NCBI GenBank assembly: GCA_030837345.1
Contig: JAUPKQ010000116.1
Span: forward strand, 1-36,730
Origin: Actinomycetota bacterium
GTDB taxonomy: Bacteria > Actinomycetota > Actinomycetes > Actinomycetales > Kineosporiaceae
DNA: 36,730 bases
Direction of reading: 5' to 3'
Both the position numbers and the translations under genes were made by a program. Shown piece by piece: positions 28,901-35,037 of the stretch. The first letter of the stretch is position 1, and each line of letters begins with the position of its first letter. The notes beneath the pieces were generated by a model. It had not been told where the DNA came from. It saw only the letters and a program-made list of their open reading frames with translations, and did not search any database.

Positions 28901-29357
28901 CGCCGTCGAGGCCCTGGCCGAAGCGGGCCGCACACGGCTCCGGCCGATCCTGATGACCACTCTCACGCTGGTCGTCGCCATGATGCCCATCGCCTTCATG
29001 CAAACCCCCGGCTCCGAGATCAGGTCGCCCGTCGCTCTGGTGATGATCGGCGGGATGTCCAGCTCGACCCTGCTGACCCTGCTGATCGTCCCGACCCTGT
29101 ACACGCTGCTCGACGGGATGAGGGAACGGTTGCCGAAGGCCACCCGCGGCCTGTTGCGCGGCCGCGTCCCCGGCCGGATGCACGGATGGCTGCACGGCTC
29201 GGACGCCGGGCAAGGACCCACCGGGCAAGGACCCACCGGGCAGGAACCCGACGCGACACCCGCTGAAGCGTCCGGCCCGATGCCCACCGGCGGACCGGAC
29301 ACCTCTCCTGACGGCCTGGCTCTCACCCCGGCCTCACCGCGAGGGGCCCCGGACTGA
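25986..29357 (+). CDS. RND efflux pump, HAE1/AcrB-type inner-membrane transporter
   Basis: Proton-driven exporter of 1123 aa with the two-fold RND plan: membrane helix 1, a large extracytoplasmic loop, helices 2-6, helix 7, a second large loop and helices 8-12. The start MNLTRFLVGRPLLTAMTF and the early MPDVNYPTVIVQVEDPGAS are classical. The proton-relay pair is in GILVDDAVVVIENI (near residue 396) and the partner Lys in VSKNGILLID (near 952). The C-terminus carries about 75 extra low-complexity residues, including GQGPT repeats. It starts with GTG 25986 inside the adaptor stop. It may export the peptide or protect the cell; the second large loop has a Gly/Pro-rich insertion near residues 780-800 of unknown meaning. 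Confidence 0.93.
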   Translation: MNLTRFLVGRPLLTAMTFSGIALIGAAAAYQLPVSTMPDVNYPTVIVQVEDPGASATTIKAEVTDKLEKAISQLGSVKQLTGVSSVGASAVTVELTGGTDVNSAAADISQAVNKAAGSFPPGVRAPSVTKINPTADPVLIVNFSGSDVATLTNVLIRQVVPALQLVDGVGQVSLAGGRPTVTDVVLDPAKLNSQGLTVAQVSDAITRRNVTVPAGSVGTGSLESQVQVADQANSRSALAGLAVGTSDGHVVRLSEVASLRDGPARETSASRLDGRATVGLNVTVKSGANVIRAVNGAKQQLEQTRGQLPPGVQMVITRDASVFTTAAVSATAEDLILAILLASLVVLIFLQSFRQTLIVLVSIPTSLLATTLMMKVFDFGLDVISLLAMSLLIGILVDDAVVVIENITRHLSRGTDPVEAAVRGRMEIGGAAVALTLTDVVVFAPIALSPGMIGDILIEISVTIVVSTLFSLLVSFTLVPMLAARWLKPAKARQRRPHPVRRLLDAGISKLEGGYVRVLRASLRHRLSVLVAGTCCLLIAVGMVASGKVGTALTPDVDSNVLGAEVALPSGTSIAGSSAALATMSERLRDSMPDITSVYGTVGLSAGYVTSPSSISLTINLVPRERRSTSLETLRLRVDKHLAQIPGVQASVYIPSPMGDGGGSADSLPVYLTGPEQNRLQELSRQVADRLAARPELSNVSSQASQRTPSWDITLDEAAASRFGISAHDVAATVMAVTSGSEQSILRTLSGQDQKVIVRLATDAGGLDLDELRALPVALRPIAGSGGGTDPASGAAGVTPTPDGGTRPDVVTLAQVASVALTTSPQTIEDSSQQPRIKVAAFPASGVTSDRAQNAIDTAMAGVSLPSGYSYSIGGAAQTQSDAFAPLILAVGLAPLLVYMLLAALYESLVLPFAVLLALPLALVGALGALRLGNSTLNTFSMIGMVMLTGLVSKNGILLIDRAEQRRKLGDTAVEALAEAGRTRLRPILMTTLTLVVAMMPIAFMQTPGSEIRSPVALVMIGGMSSSTLLTLLIVPTLYTLLDGMRERLPKATRGLLRGRVPGRMHGWLHGSDAGQGPTGQGPTGQEPDATPAEASGPMPTGGPDTSPDGLALTPASPRGAPD
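29206..29250 (+). repeat. 15-bp tandem repeat in the RND C-terminus
   Basis: Two identical 15-bp units, CCGGGCAAGGACCCA, lie at 29206-29220 and 29221-29235, followed by a degenerate third copy at 29236-29250. They encode GQGPT repeats in the cytoplasmic tail. The unit length keeps the frame. Confidence 0.85.
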
Positions 29358-29738
29358 TACCGGAGGGTCCTTTTCGAAATCCAGTTACGGTCTCCAGATC
29401 CTTCGTTTGATCGTCTTTTGAGCAGAATGCTTCGCGTGAACAACCCCAACTATTCCCGGGATCTTCACCGTGATCGAACTTCCTCCACCGCCAGTCATCC
29501 GGTTAACCTGGATGAAATAGGGGTTCGGTGAAATTGTTCGGCCCAGAGCCCTGTGGTAGCCTCAGAAGATCTTCGTTCCCCAGGCGTTTTCAGGGCATCT
29601 CCGGCAGGAGAATGCTCCTTATCTCACAAGGCCGTTGTTCACGCGCAGGCACACCGATAGTCAGAGATGTCACGAGCGACTCATGAATTTCTCCAGTTGT
29701 GACGACGCGTCGCCATCTCATCCTCAGGGGGGATCTGC
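29358..29738 (+). promoter_or_regulatory. SARP upstream region with promoter and palindrome
   Basis: This 381-bp gap has no gene and is richer in A/T than its surroundings. TTGTTC (29534-29539) and TAGCCT (29557-29562) with 17-bp spacing make a good promoter, giving a leader of about 170 nt before the ATG at 29739. Upstream of it lies TCATCC-N9-GGATGA (29495-29515), centred on GGTTAACC, a likely operator. The ribosome site AGGGGGG sits 7 nt before the start codon. I see no clear terminator after the pump gene apart from a short T-run at 29372-29375. Confidence 0.5.
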
Positions 29739-30548
29739 ATGTCGGGTAAGAACAGCACCAGCGTCGAGTTGTTAGGCAGTGTTCAGGTACGACGCCATGA
29801 TCTACTCATTCCGATCCGATCCAGCAAGGTTCGCACGCTGCTAGCAATGCTGGCGCTGCACGCGGGCAGCCCAGTGTCCGCGGAGACCTTGATCGACGAA
29901 CTGTGGGGTCAGAATCCGCCTGTCAAGTCCCGGAACGCACTGCAAGCCACTGTCGCGCGTCTTCGTCGTCAGCTCCAGGGGGCGAAGCCGTGGGCCGGGG
30001 ACGAGAACTCAGAACTGGTCCGCACGGCGTCGATGGGGTATCTGCTGGATCTGCCGTCGGACACGGTCGACGCCCACCGGTTCTCCACACTCGCCAGCGA
30101 GGGCGGCCGGTACGCGAGCAGCGACCCCGGCCGCGCGATTCCGCTGCTGCAGTCGGCACTCGCCCTCTGGCGCGGGCCGGCTCTCTTCGGCGCGGACGCC
30201 GGAATGCGCTGCGCGGCGGCCGTGGCCCGCTTGTGGGAGATCCGGCTCTGCACCCAGGAGGATCTCTTCGCCGCGCAGTTGGCGGTCGGCGACTACCGGG
30301 AACCCCTATCCGAGCTGAGGCAGCTCACCCCCTGTCATCCTGAGCGGGAGCGGCTGGCGGAGCTCCTCATGATCGCCCTCTATCTCAGCGGTCAACAGGC
30401 GCAGGCCCTGAGCGAGTTCCACCGGGCCCGCACCTGGTTGTTGACCGAACTCGGCCTGCAACCCGGCCCAGCCCTGCATCGCCTCCAGCAGGCCATCCTG
30501 CAACAACAGACCACGGTGCCGAACCTCCTGTGGAGTCGTGCGGTCTAG
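29739..30548 (+). CDS. SARP-family pathway activator
   Basis: Transcription activator of 269 aa, the length of small SARPs such as ActII-ORF4 and DnrI. It has an OmpR-like winged helix (residues about 10-100, with RTLLAMLALHAGSPVSAETL, IDELWGQNPP and RNALQATVARLRRQL) and a bacterial transcriptional activation domain (about 105-255, ending LYLSGQQAQALSEFHRA and TELGLQPGPALHRLQ). ATG 29739 has a strong ribosome site. Codon 12 (29772-29774) is TTA. SARPs bind direct heptamer repeats at 11-bp spacing near the -10; just such sites occur before NRPS-1 and sbnB, so this is probably the cluster's own switch. Its 3' end faces that of the histidine kinase gene. Confidence 0.95.
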   Translation: MSGKNSTSVELLGSVQVRRHDLLIPIRSSKVRTLLAMLALHAGSPVSAETLIDELWGQNPPVKSRNALQATVARLRRQLQGAKPWAGDENSELVRTASMGYLLDLPSDTVDAHRFSTLASEGGRYASSDPGRAIPLLQSALALWRGPALFGADAGMRCAAAVARLWEIRLCTQEDLFAAQLAVGDYREPLSELRQLTPCHPERERLAELLMIALYLSGQQAQALSEFHRARTWLLTELGLQPGPALHRLQQAILQQQTTVPNLLWSRAV

Positions 30549-30577
30549 AGTCACCACCCCAGACCGCCGCTGCGGTC
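30540..30577. terminator. Overlapping hairpins between convergent SARP and kinase genes
   Basis: GCGGTCT (30540-30546) can pair with AGACCGC (30561-30567), while GACCGC (30562-30567) can instead pair with GCGGTC (30572-30577) around a CGCT loop. The two stems share bases and exclude one another. They fill most of the 43-bp gap between two convergent stop codons and probably end transcription both ways. Confidence 0.5.
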
Positions 30578-30591
30578 GCAGCCCTTCGACG

Positions 30592-31932
30592 TCACAGTGG
30601 GGGCCGGGCCGGGGGGATGTCGGGGATCGTGACGTGGCACGCCGGGATATTGACGTCGATGGCGGTGGGACCACCGATCGGGCTGTGGACCGTCAGGATC
30701 CCGTCGAAGGCATCGAGCCGGCGCTGGATACCGCACAGTCCGCTGCCGTTTCGCGGATCGGCCCCACCTTGTCCGTCGTCGGCCACCCTGATCGTCAGGT
30801 GCTCGTCACGGCAGTCGATGTCGACGCTCAGGTGCTGGGCCCGGGCGTGCTTCACCGCGTTGTTCATCAGTTCCGACACCGTGAAGTAGGCGGCGGACTC
30901 GATGGCCGGGGTCAACCGGCCGGTGAGGGACGAGGTGACGCGGACGGACAACGGGCTGTCAGCGGCCAGAGCGTTCACGGCGTCCGGGAGCCCGCGGTCA
31001 GCGAGCACCGGAGGATGGATACCGCGGACCAAGCCGCGGAGCTCTCGCAGCGCCTTCGCCGAGGCGTCTCTCGCCTCGACGAGAAGCGCCCCCACCGCCT
31101 CGGGATTCGTCTCCAGGAGCCGTTCTGCGGCGGTGAGGGTCATGCCCATCGCCACCAGGCGTGACTGGGCTCCGTCGTGGAGATCGCGCTCGATACGGCG
31201 CAGCTCCGCCGCGGAGGAGTCCAGCGTCTCAGCGCGCGTCCGGGACAGCTGCTGGACGTGGTTCGCCAGCCGGGTGGACTCCGTCGGGCCGAGCACCCAG
31301 GAGATGTACCAGCTGTGTGCGGTGACCATGTGCGGCGCCATCGCCAGGGCCAACGGCACCTGCAACAGGCCGAGGACGACGCTCGTGTTGATCGAGGACT
31401 GGTCGCGGAGCAGGACGAACAGGTACCAGCTGTTGCCCCAGTGACTGACCACAGGTTCCCAGAGGAGGGGCAGGAGCAACCCCCACAGACCGTTGAGGCC
31501 CACGCAGATCGCGAGAAGAGGCAGGACGAGTCCCACCGCCACATCCAAGATCATCCAAATCAGGTCACGCCAGGTGGCGGGGTCGGTCATCATCCAGCGG
31601 AAGCGGGCCCAGATCCCGGCGATTCCCGGGCGCGGGGTGGGCTCGGGCCGGTAGGGGTCCTCGACGGTGATGCCGGACCACGTCCCGGCCAGGCGCCGGT
31701 GAGTACGGGCCAGCCCGCGCAGCGCGTCGAGACTCGGCGGGACGAGGAGTATCCCCAGTCCGATCGGGAGAAGGCTGAAGGACACGAGGACGATGCACAG
31801 CACCCCGATGTCCGCCACCCACAGCCCGAGAAGAGCGGCCGATCGCCCGAGGGCACCGAGGCCCCGCCCGAGCCAGGATTCGTTCGCCCGTTGCCGGGGG
31901 CTGCCAGTTCGTGGCGCCGACCGGATGTTCAT
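30592..31932 (-). CDS. NarL-type sensor histidine kinase
   Basis: Membrane kinase of 446 aa. The N-terminal half holds about four hydrophobic segments (residues 30-65, 120-160 and 185-215) and resembles the putative-sensor domain of actinobacterial kinases. The HisKA_3 box is LRRIERDLHDGAQSRLVAMG with His252. The ATPase domain follows: N-box SELMNNAVKHA (near 353) and DDGQGGADPRNGSGLCGIQRRL (near 391). ATG 31932 has GGAG 6 nt upstream. No response-regulator gene adjoins it. The NarL-type regulator at 18464-19114 belongs to the family normally served by this kinase class and has no kinase of its own, so the two may pair across the cluster; this is inference. Confidence 0.94.
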   Translation of the reverse strand: MNIRSAPRTGSPRQRANESWLGRGLGALGRSAALLGLWVADIGVLCIVLVSFSLLPIGLGILLVPPSLDALRGLARTHRRLAGTWSGITVEDPYRPEPTPRPGIAGIWARFRWMMTDPATWRDLIWMILDVAVGLVLPLLAICVGLNGLWGLLLPLLWEPVVSHWGNSWYLFVLLRDQSSINTSVVLGLLQVPLALAMAPHMVTAHSWYISWVLGPTESTRLANHVQQLSRTRAETLDSSAAELRRIERDLHDGAQSRLVAMGMTLTAAERLLETNPEAVGALLVEARDASAKALRELRGLVRGIHPPVLADRGLPDAVNALAADSPLSVRVTSSLTGRLTPAIESAAYFTVSELMNNAVKHARAQHLSVDIDCRDEHLTIRVADDGQGGADPRNGSGLCGIQRRLDAFDGILTVHSPIGGPTAIDVNIPACHVTIPDIPPARPPL

Positions 31933-32480
31933 TCCTGCTCCTCGGGAGTCATCGTCGAACCGTTGGGGCTTGATTCTTTCCCCTCCACAGCAACGTTGTC
32001 AGTGGAGCTAAGTCCACCTTCCTCGTCGAAGGAGCAATCCTCCGTTCGGCCCCTTTCCGCCTCCGAGGGGACGCTCGTCCGCCGCCGGGAGCGAGGACGC
32101 CTCGGTAGCTCCCGGACGGACCACCCTGGTCGCTCCCGGAGGCCGCTCACCGACGTCTTCCTCGGCGCGGGCCCAGTCCCGCGTGCACCCGGACGGGCCG
32201 ACGACGCGCGCAACGCCTCTCCGCGAAACATCACCGGTCCTGCCCCCGTGCTCAACACGACAGACCTGAGGTCGCGCGCGATCAGCGATCGTTTCGGCGT
32301 TCCGTCTGCCGGATCCGACACGAGCGAACGCAAGCGAAACACCAGAAGGCTCCACCCGGACCAACCCGTCCTGCCAGCGACCATGACCACGAGCACCAGC
32401 CTCTGGACGCCGTCCGCGACTCGCCAGCAAATGGGATCAAATGTTCCCCAAATGATCGCACCTGGTGTAGCATTTGAGGC
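31933..32480. other. Gap of 548 bp between the kinase and the AlbA_2-domain gene
   Basis: I see no convincing gene. A long open frame on the minus strand ends in ATGA overlap with the kinase start, and its last part includes a seven-codon mini-ORF (31952-31929), but its third-position GC is clearly below that of true genes here and the protein has no recognisable pattern. The end nearest 32480 holds the promoter and repeats of the next gene. Confidence 0.4.
32429..32475 (+). promoter_or_regulatory. Phased AAATG repeats and leaderless promoter of the AlbA_2-domain gene
   Basis: AAATG occurs at 32429, 32439 and 32450, about one helical turn apart, with an inverted copy CATTT at 32471. GATCA (32435-32439) and TGATC (32453-32457) form an inverted pair around the last two. 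TAGCAT at 32468-32473 is a good -10 and puts the transcription start at the ATG 32481. The array looks like a binding site for a repressor, possibly the winged-helix protein itself. Confidence 0.5.
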
Positions 32481-33923
32481 ATGTCCCGCGATCTCTCGAG
32501 CTTGATCGACGCCTTGAGGACCGCCGGAGGAGACTTCACCGATGTCGAGGTGAAGGCTGCCGTCGGCGGGCTCCCCGAGTCGTTGGCCGCCAGCCTGAGT
32601 GCCCTGGCCAATCTCCCCGGCGGGGGGACGATCATCCTCGGACTGGACGAACGCACCGGGTTCCGTCCTGCGGGCCTGAAGGATCCACAGCTGCTCAAGC
32701 AGGGCCTGGCCACCAAGGCACAGGCCTTCGTCCCGCCCGTTCGACTCACCATCGACGACGGCCTCGTGGACGGCCAGCCGGTCGTGATCGCCAAGGTGCA
32801 CGAGTGCGACCCGTCCACCAAACCCTGCCGGGTGGCCTCGACCGGGACTGCCTACCTGCGCGGCTACGACGGGGACTTCGCCCTGTCCACGATAGAGGAA
32901 CAAGGATTCCTCGCCGCCCGCACGCCGCCACTCTTCGACCGCGCACCAGTCGCAGGAGCCGGTCCCGGCGACCTCGACCCGGACCTCCTCGGCTCCTTCG
33001 TGGAGGGCGTCCGAGATCGAGATCGACGCGGACTGGGACGCTTCGATGACGATCGAGAACTCGTCCGTCGAGCCGGGGTCACCGACGACGACGGTCGCCC
33101 CACGACCGCGGGCCTCCTCGCGCTCGGCCGCCACCCGCAGGAGTTCTTCCCCCGATTCGTGATCCAGGCCGCGGCCGAGCCGCACCTAGGGGATCCCGCA
33201 GGCGTCCGCGCCCGGGACCAGGCCACGATCACCGGCCCGATCCCGCACATGCTCGACGCGGCCATGGCGTGGGCGCGTCGCGCCTTCCGCACCTCAATCG
33301 TCACCACCGCCGACGGAGACGTCCGCGACCAGCCCGAGTACCCGCTCGTCGCCTTCCGGGAGCTGATCGCCAACGCCCTGGTGCACCGGGACCTCGACCA
33401 TTGGTCGGCCGGCACAGCGATCGAGGTCCGTCTGCGTCGTGACCGCCTGGTCGTCACCAGCCCCGGTGGCCTCTACGGCATCACCGTCGACCGCCTGGGC
33501 CACGAGGGCGTCACCTCGGCACGCAACGCCCGCCTGGTCGCCATCTGCCAACACGTCAAGACCCCCGACACCGGCTCCCGCGTCATCGAGGCCCTCGCCA
33601 GCGGGATCCCCCTCGTCGCCGAAGCCCTCGCCGAGCGCGGGCTACCCCCGGCGACCTTCGTCGACACCGGCATCCGCTTCACCGCGCTGCTTCGCCACCT
33701 GCCGTCGGACGCCCGACCTGCCATGAACCTCACGACCACACAACTGGCCATCTACCAGGCACTGGGCTCCCGGCCCCGAGACGCCGCCGCCCTGCAATCG
33801 GAACTCGGCCTCGCCGACTCCACCATCCGTAAAGGCCTGCACGCGCTGCGCATGCTCGGACTGGTCCACCAGAACGGCGGCCGCGGCCGCCCGACCACCT
33901 ACCGCCGAACGACCGACGACTGA
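32481..33923 (+). CDS. AlbA_2 / HATPase_c_4 / winged-helix protein (RecG-like-annotated family)
   Basis: Protein of 480 aa of the family often mislabelled RecG-like helicase. The N-terminal AlbA_2 (Schlafen-type) domain covers about residues 10-135, with VEVKAAVGGLPESLAASLSA, the LPGGGTIILGLDE turn and the late GTAYLRGYDGDFAL. A GHKL ATPase-like domain covers about 280-390 (FRELIANALVHRDLD as N-box, VTSPGGLYG as G-box). A winged helix ends the protein (LGLADSTIRKGLHALRMLGLV). The start ATG 32481 fits a leaderless promoter. Such proteins are DNA-binding regulators or parts of stress and defence loci; its role here is unknown. It stands alone between the cluster and the IS elements, so it may not belong to the pathway. 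Confidence 0.87.
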   Translation: MSRDLSSLIDALRTAGGDFTDVEVKAAVGGLPESLAASLSALANLPGGGTIILGLDERTGFRPAGLKDPQLLKQGLATKAQAFVPPVRLTIDDGLVDGQPVVIAKVHECDPSTKPCRVASTGTAYLRGYDGDFALSTIEEQGFLAARTPPLFDRAPVAGAGPGDLDPDLLGSFVEGVRDRDRRGLGRFDDDRELVRRAGVTDDDGRPTTAGLLALGRHPQEFFPRFVIQAAAEPHLGDPAGVRARDQATITGPIPHMLDAAMAWARRAFRTSIVTTADGDVRDQPEYPLVAFRELIANALVHRDLDHWSAGTAIEVRLRRDRLVVTSPGGLYGITVDRLGHEGVTSARNARLVAICQHVKTPDTGSRVIEALASGIPLVAEALAERGLPPATFVDTGIRFTALLRHLPSDARPAMNLTTTQLAIYQALGSRPRDAAALQSELGLADSTIRKGLHALRMLGLVHQNGGRGRPTTYRRTTDD

Positions 33924-33990
33924 CAGTAAGAATGAGGTTGCGCCCCGCACCAACCGTCCTGACCCAACGACTGACCGACTTCGGGTCTTC

Positions 33991-34061
33991 AACTGCGGTT
34001 CGGGTCCATCCCGGCAACGGTGTAACTGCGGCTGGGGTCCATCTCAGTAACGGTGTAACTG
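33991..34061. repeat. 33-bp tandem repeat beside the IS66 gene
   Basis: Two units, 33991-34023 and 34024-34056, match at 28 of 33 positions, and the first five bases of a third follow. Each unit begins AACTGCGG and ends AACGGTGT. They lie just upstream of the IS66-type gene and may belong to its end region or mark old nested insertions. Confidence 0.7.
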
Positions 34062-34191
34062 GCCGAACGGCCCAGTGGGGTCTGTCGGCAGAGGGAGGTA
34101 GCTATTCAGGTACTTGTTGATCATGGTGTCGCGACACGCCCGGGGTGTCGGGGTTGGTGCCGTTCGTCGGCGATCGTGTTTGAATCCGTGG

Positions 34192-35037
34192 GTGCCTGGG
34201 CCGGAGGAGCTGTCGCGCGAGGAGCTGCTGGCGCTGCTCGCTGCCCGGGATGAGGCGTTGGTGGGCAGGGACGCGCGGATCGATGCGCTGCTGGTGACGG
34301 TCGGGGAGCTGACCGCGCAGGTGCAGGCGCTGGTGCTGAAGCTGGGCAAGGATTCCTCGAACTCCTCCAAGCCGCCGTCGTCGGACGGGCCTGGCCGCCG
34401 GCCCCGGGGTGGGTCGTCGAGGAAGGCCTCTGGGCGCAAGCCGGGCAAGCAGCCCGGGGGTCCGGGTGCGGCGTTGCGGCTGGTGGACGATCCGGACGAG
34501 CGGATACCGATCCCGGCCCCGGCGGCGTGCCGGTGCGGGACCTCGCTGGTGGAGGCCGGGGTGGTCGGGGTGCGGCGACGGCAGGTGCATGACCTGCCCG
34601 AGATCCCTGCCCCGGTGGTGACCGAGTACCGAGCCGAGGTCAAGTGCTGTCCCGGGTGCCGGACCGAGGTGACCGGTGAGTTCCCGGCCGGGGTGAACGC
34701 TCCGGCCCAGTACGGGCCGGAGATCACCGCTCGGGTCGCCGACGTCGTGATCGGCCACCACGTGCCGGTCCACCGCTCCACGATCCTGGTGATGGAGCTG
34801 CTCGGGATGCAGGTCTCCACCGGGTTCGCCGCGGGCCTGCGTGCTCGGGCGGCCGCGCTGATCCGTGACGGCGGGTTCCTGGAGGCGGTGAAGAACTTGC
34901 TCGCCACGGCCCCGGTGGTACATGCGGACGAGACGTTCGCCCGCGTCGGCGGGGGCACCGCGTTCGTGCACGTGGCCTGCACCGAGCACCTGACCCTGAT
35001 GCACACCGGGGACGAGCTTGTTAAGTCTCTTGTGTAA
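34192..35037 (+). pseudogene. IS66-family transposase, 5' part, interrupted
   Basis: N-terminal part of an IS66 transposase, about 281 aa before a stop supplied by foreign sequence. It shows the family order: a helical leader (LSREELLALLAARDEALVGRD), the linker SSNSSKPPSSDGPGRRPRG, a zinc-finger region (CRCGTSLVEAG and VKCCPGCRTEV) and the first catalytic Asp in VVHADETFARVGGG. Homology ends at LTLMHTGD near 35013; the last residues come from the inserted element. GTG 34192 is a likely start, though the frame is open from 34114. The catalytic core is split, so it should not be active. Confidence 0.85.

Noticed and set aside
31929-33185. A 418-codon minus-strand frame ending in a 4-bp overlap with the kinase start
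   Set aside because: More than half is antisense to the AlbA_2-domain gene, third-position GC is low in the free part and nothing in the protein is recognisable. The overlap looked suggestive but is not enough.
33959-33975. CTGAC repeats downstream of the AlbA_2-domain gene as a SARP site
   Set aside because: The spacing is 12 bp, only two copies are near each other and no gene starts on the correct side.
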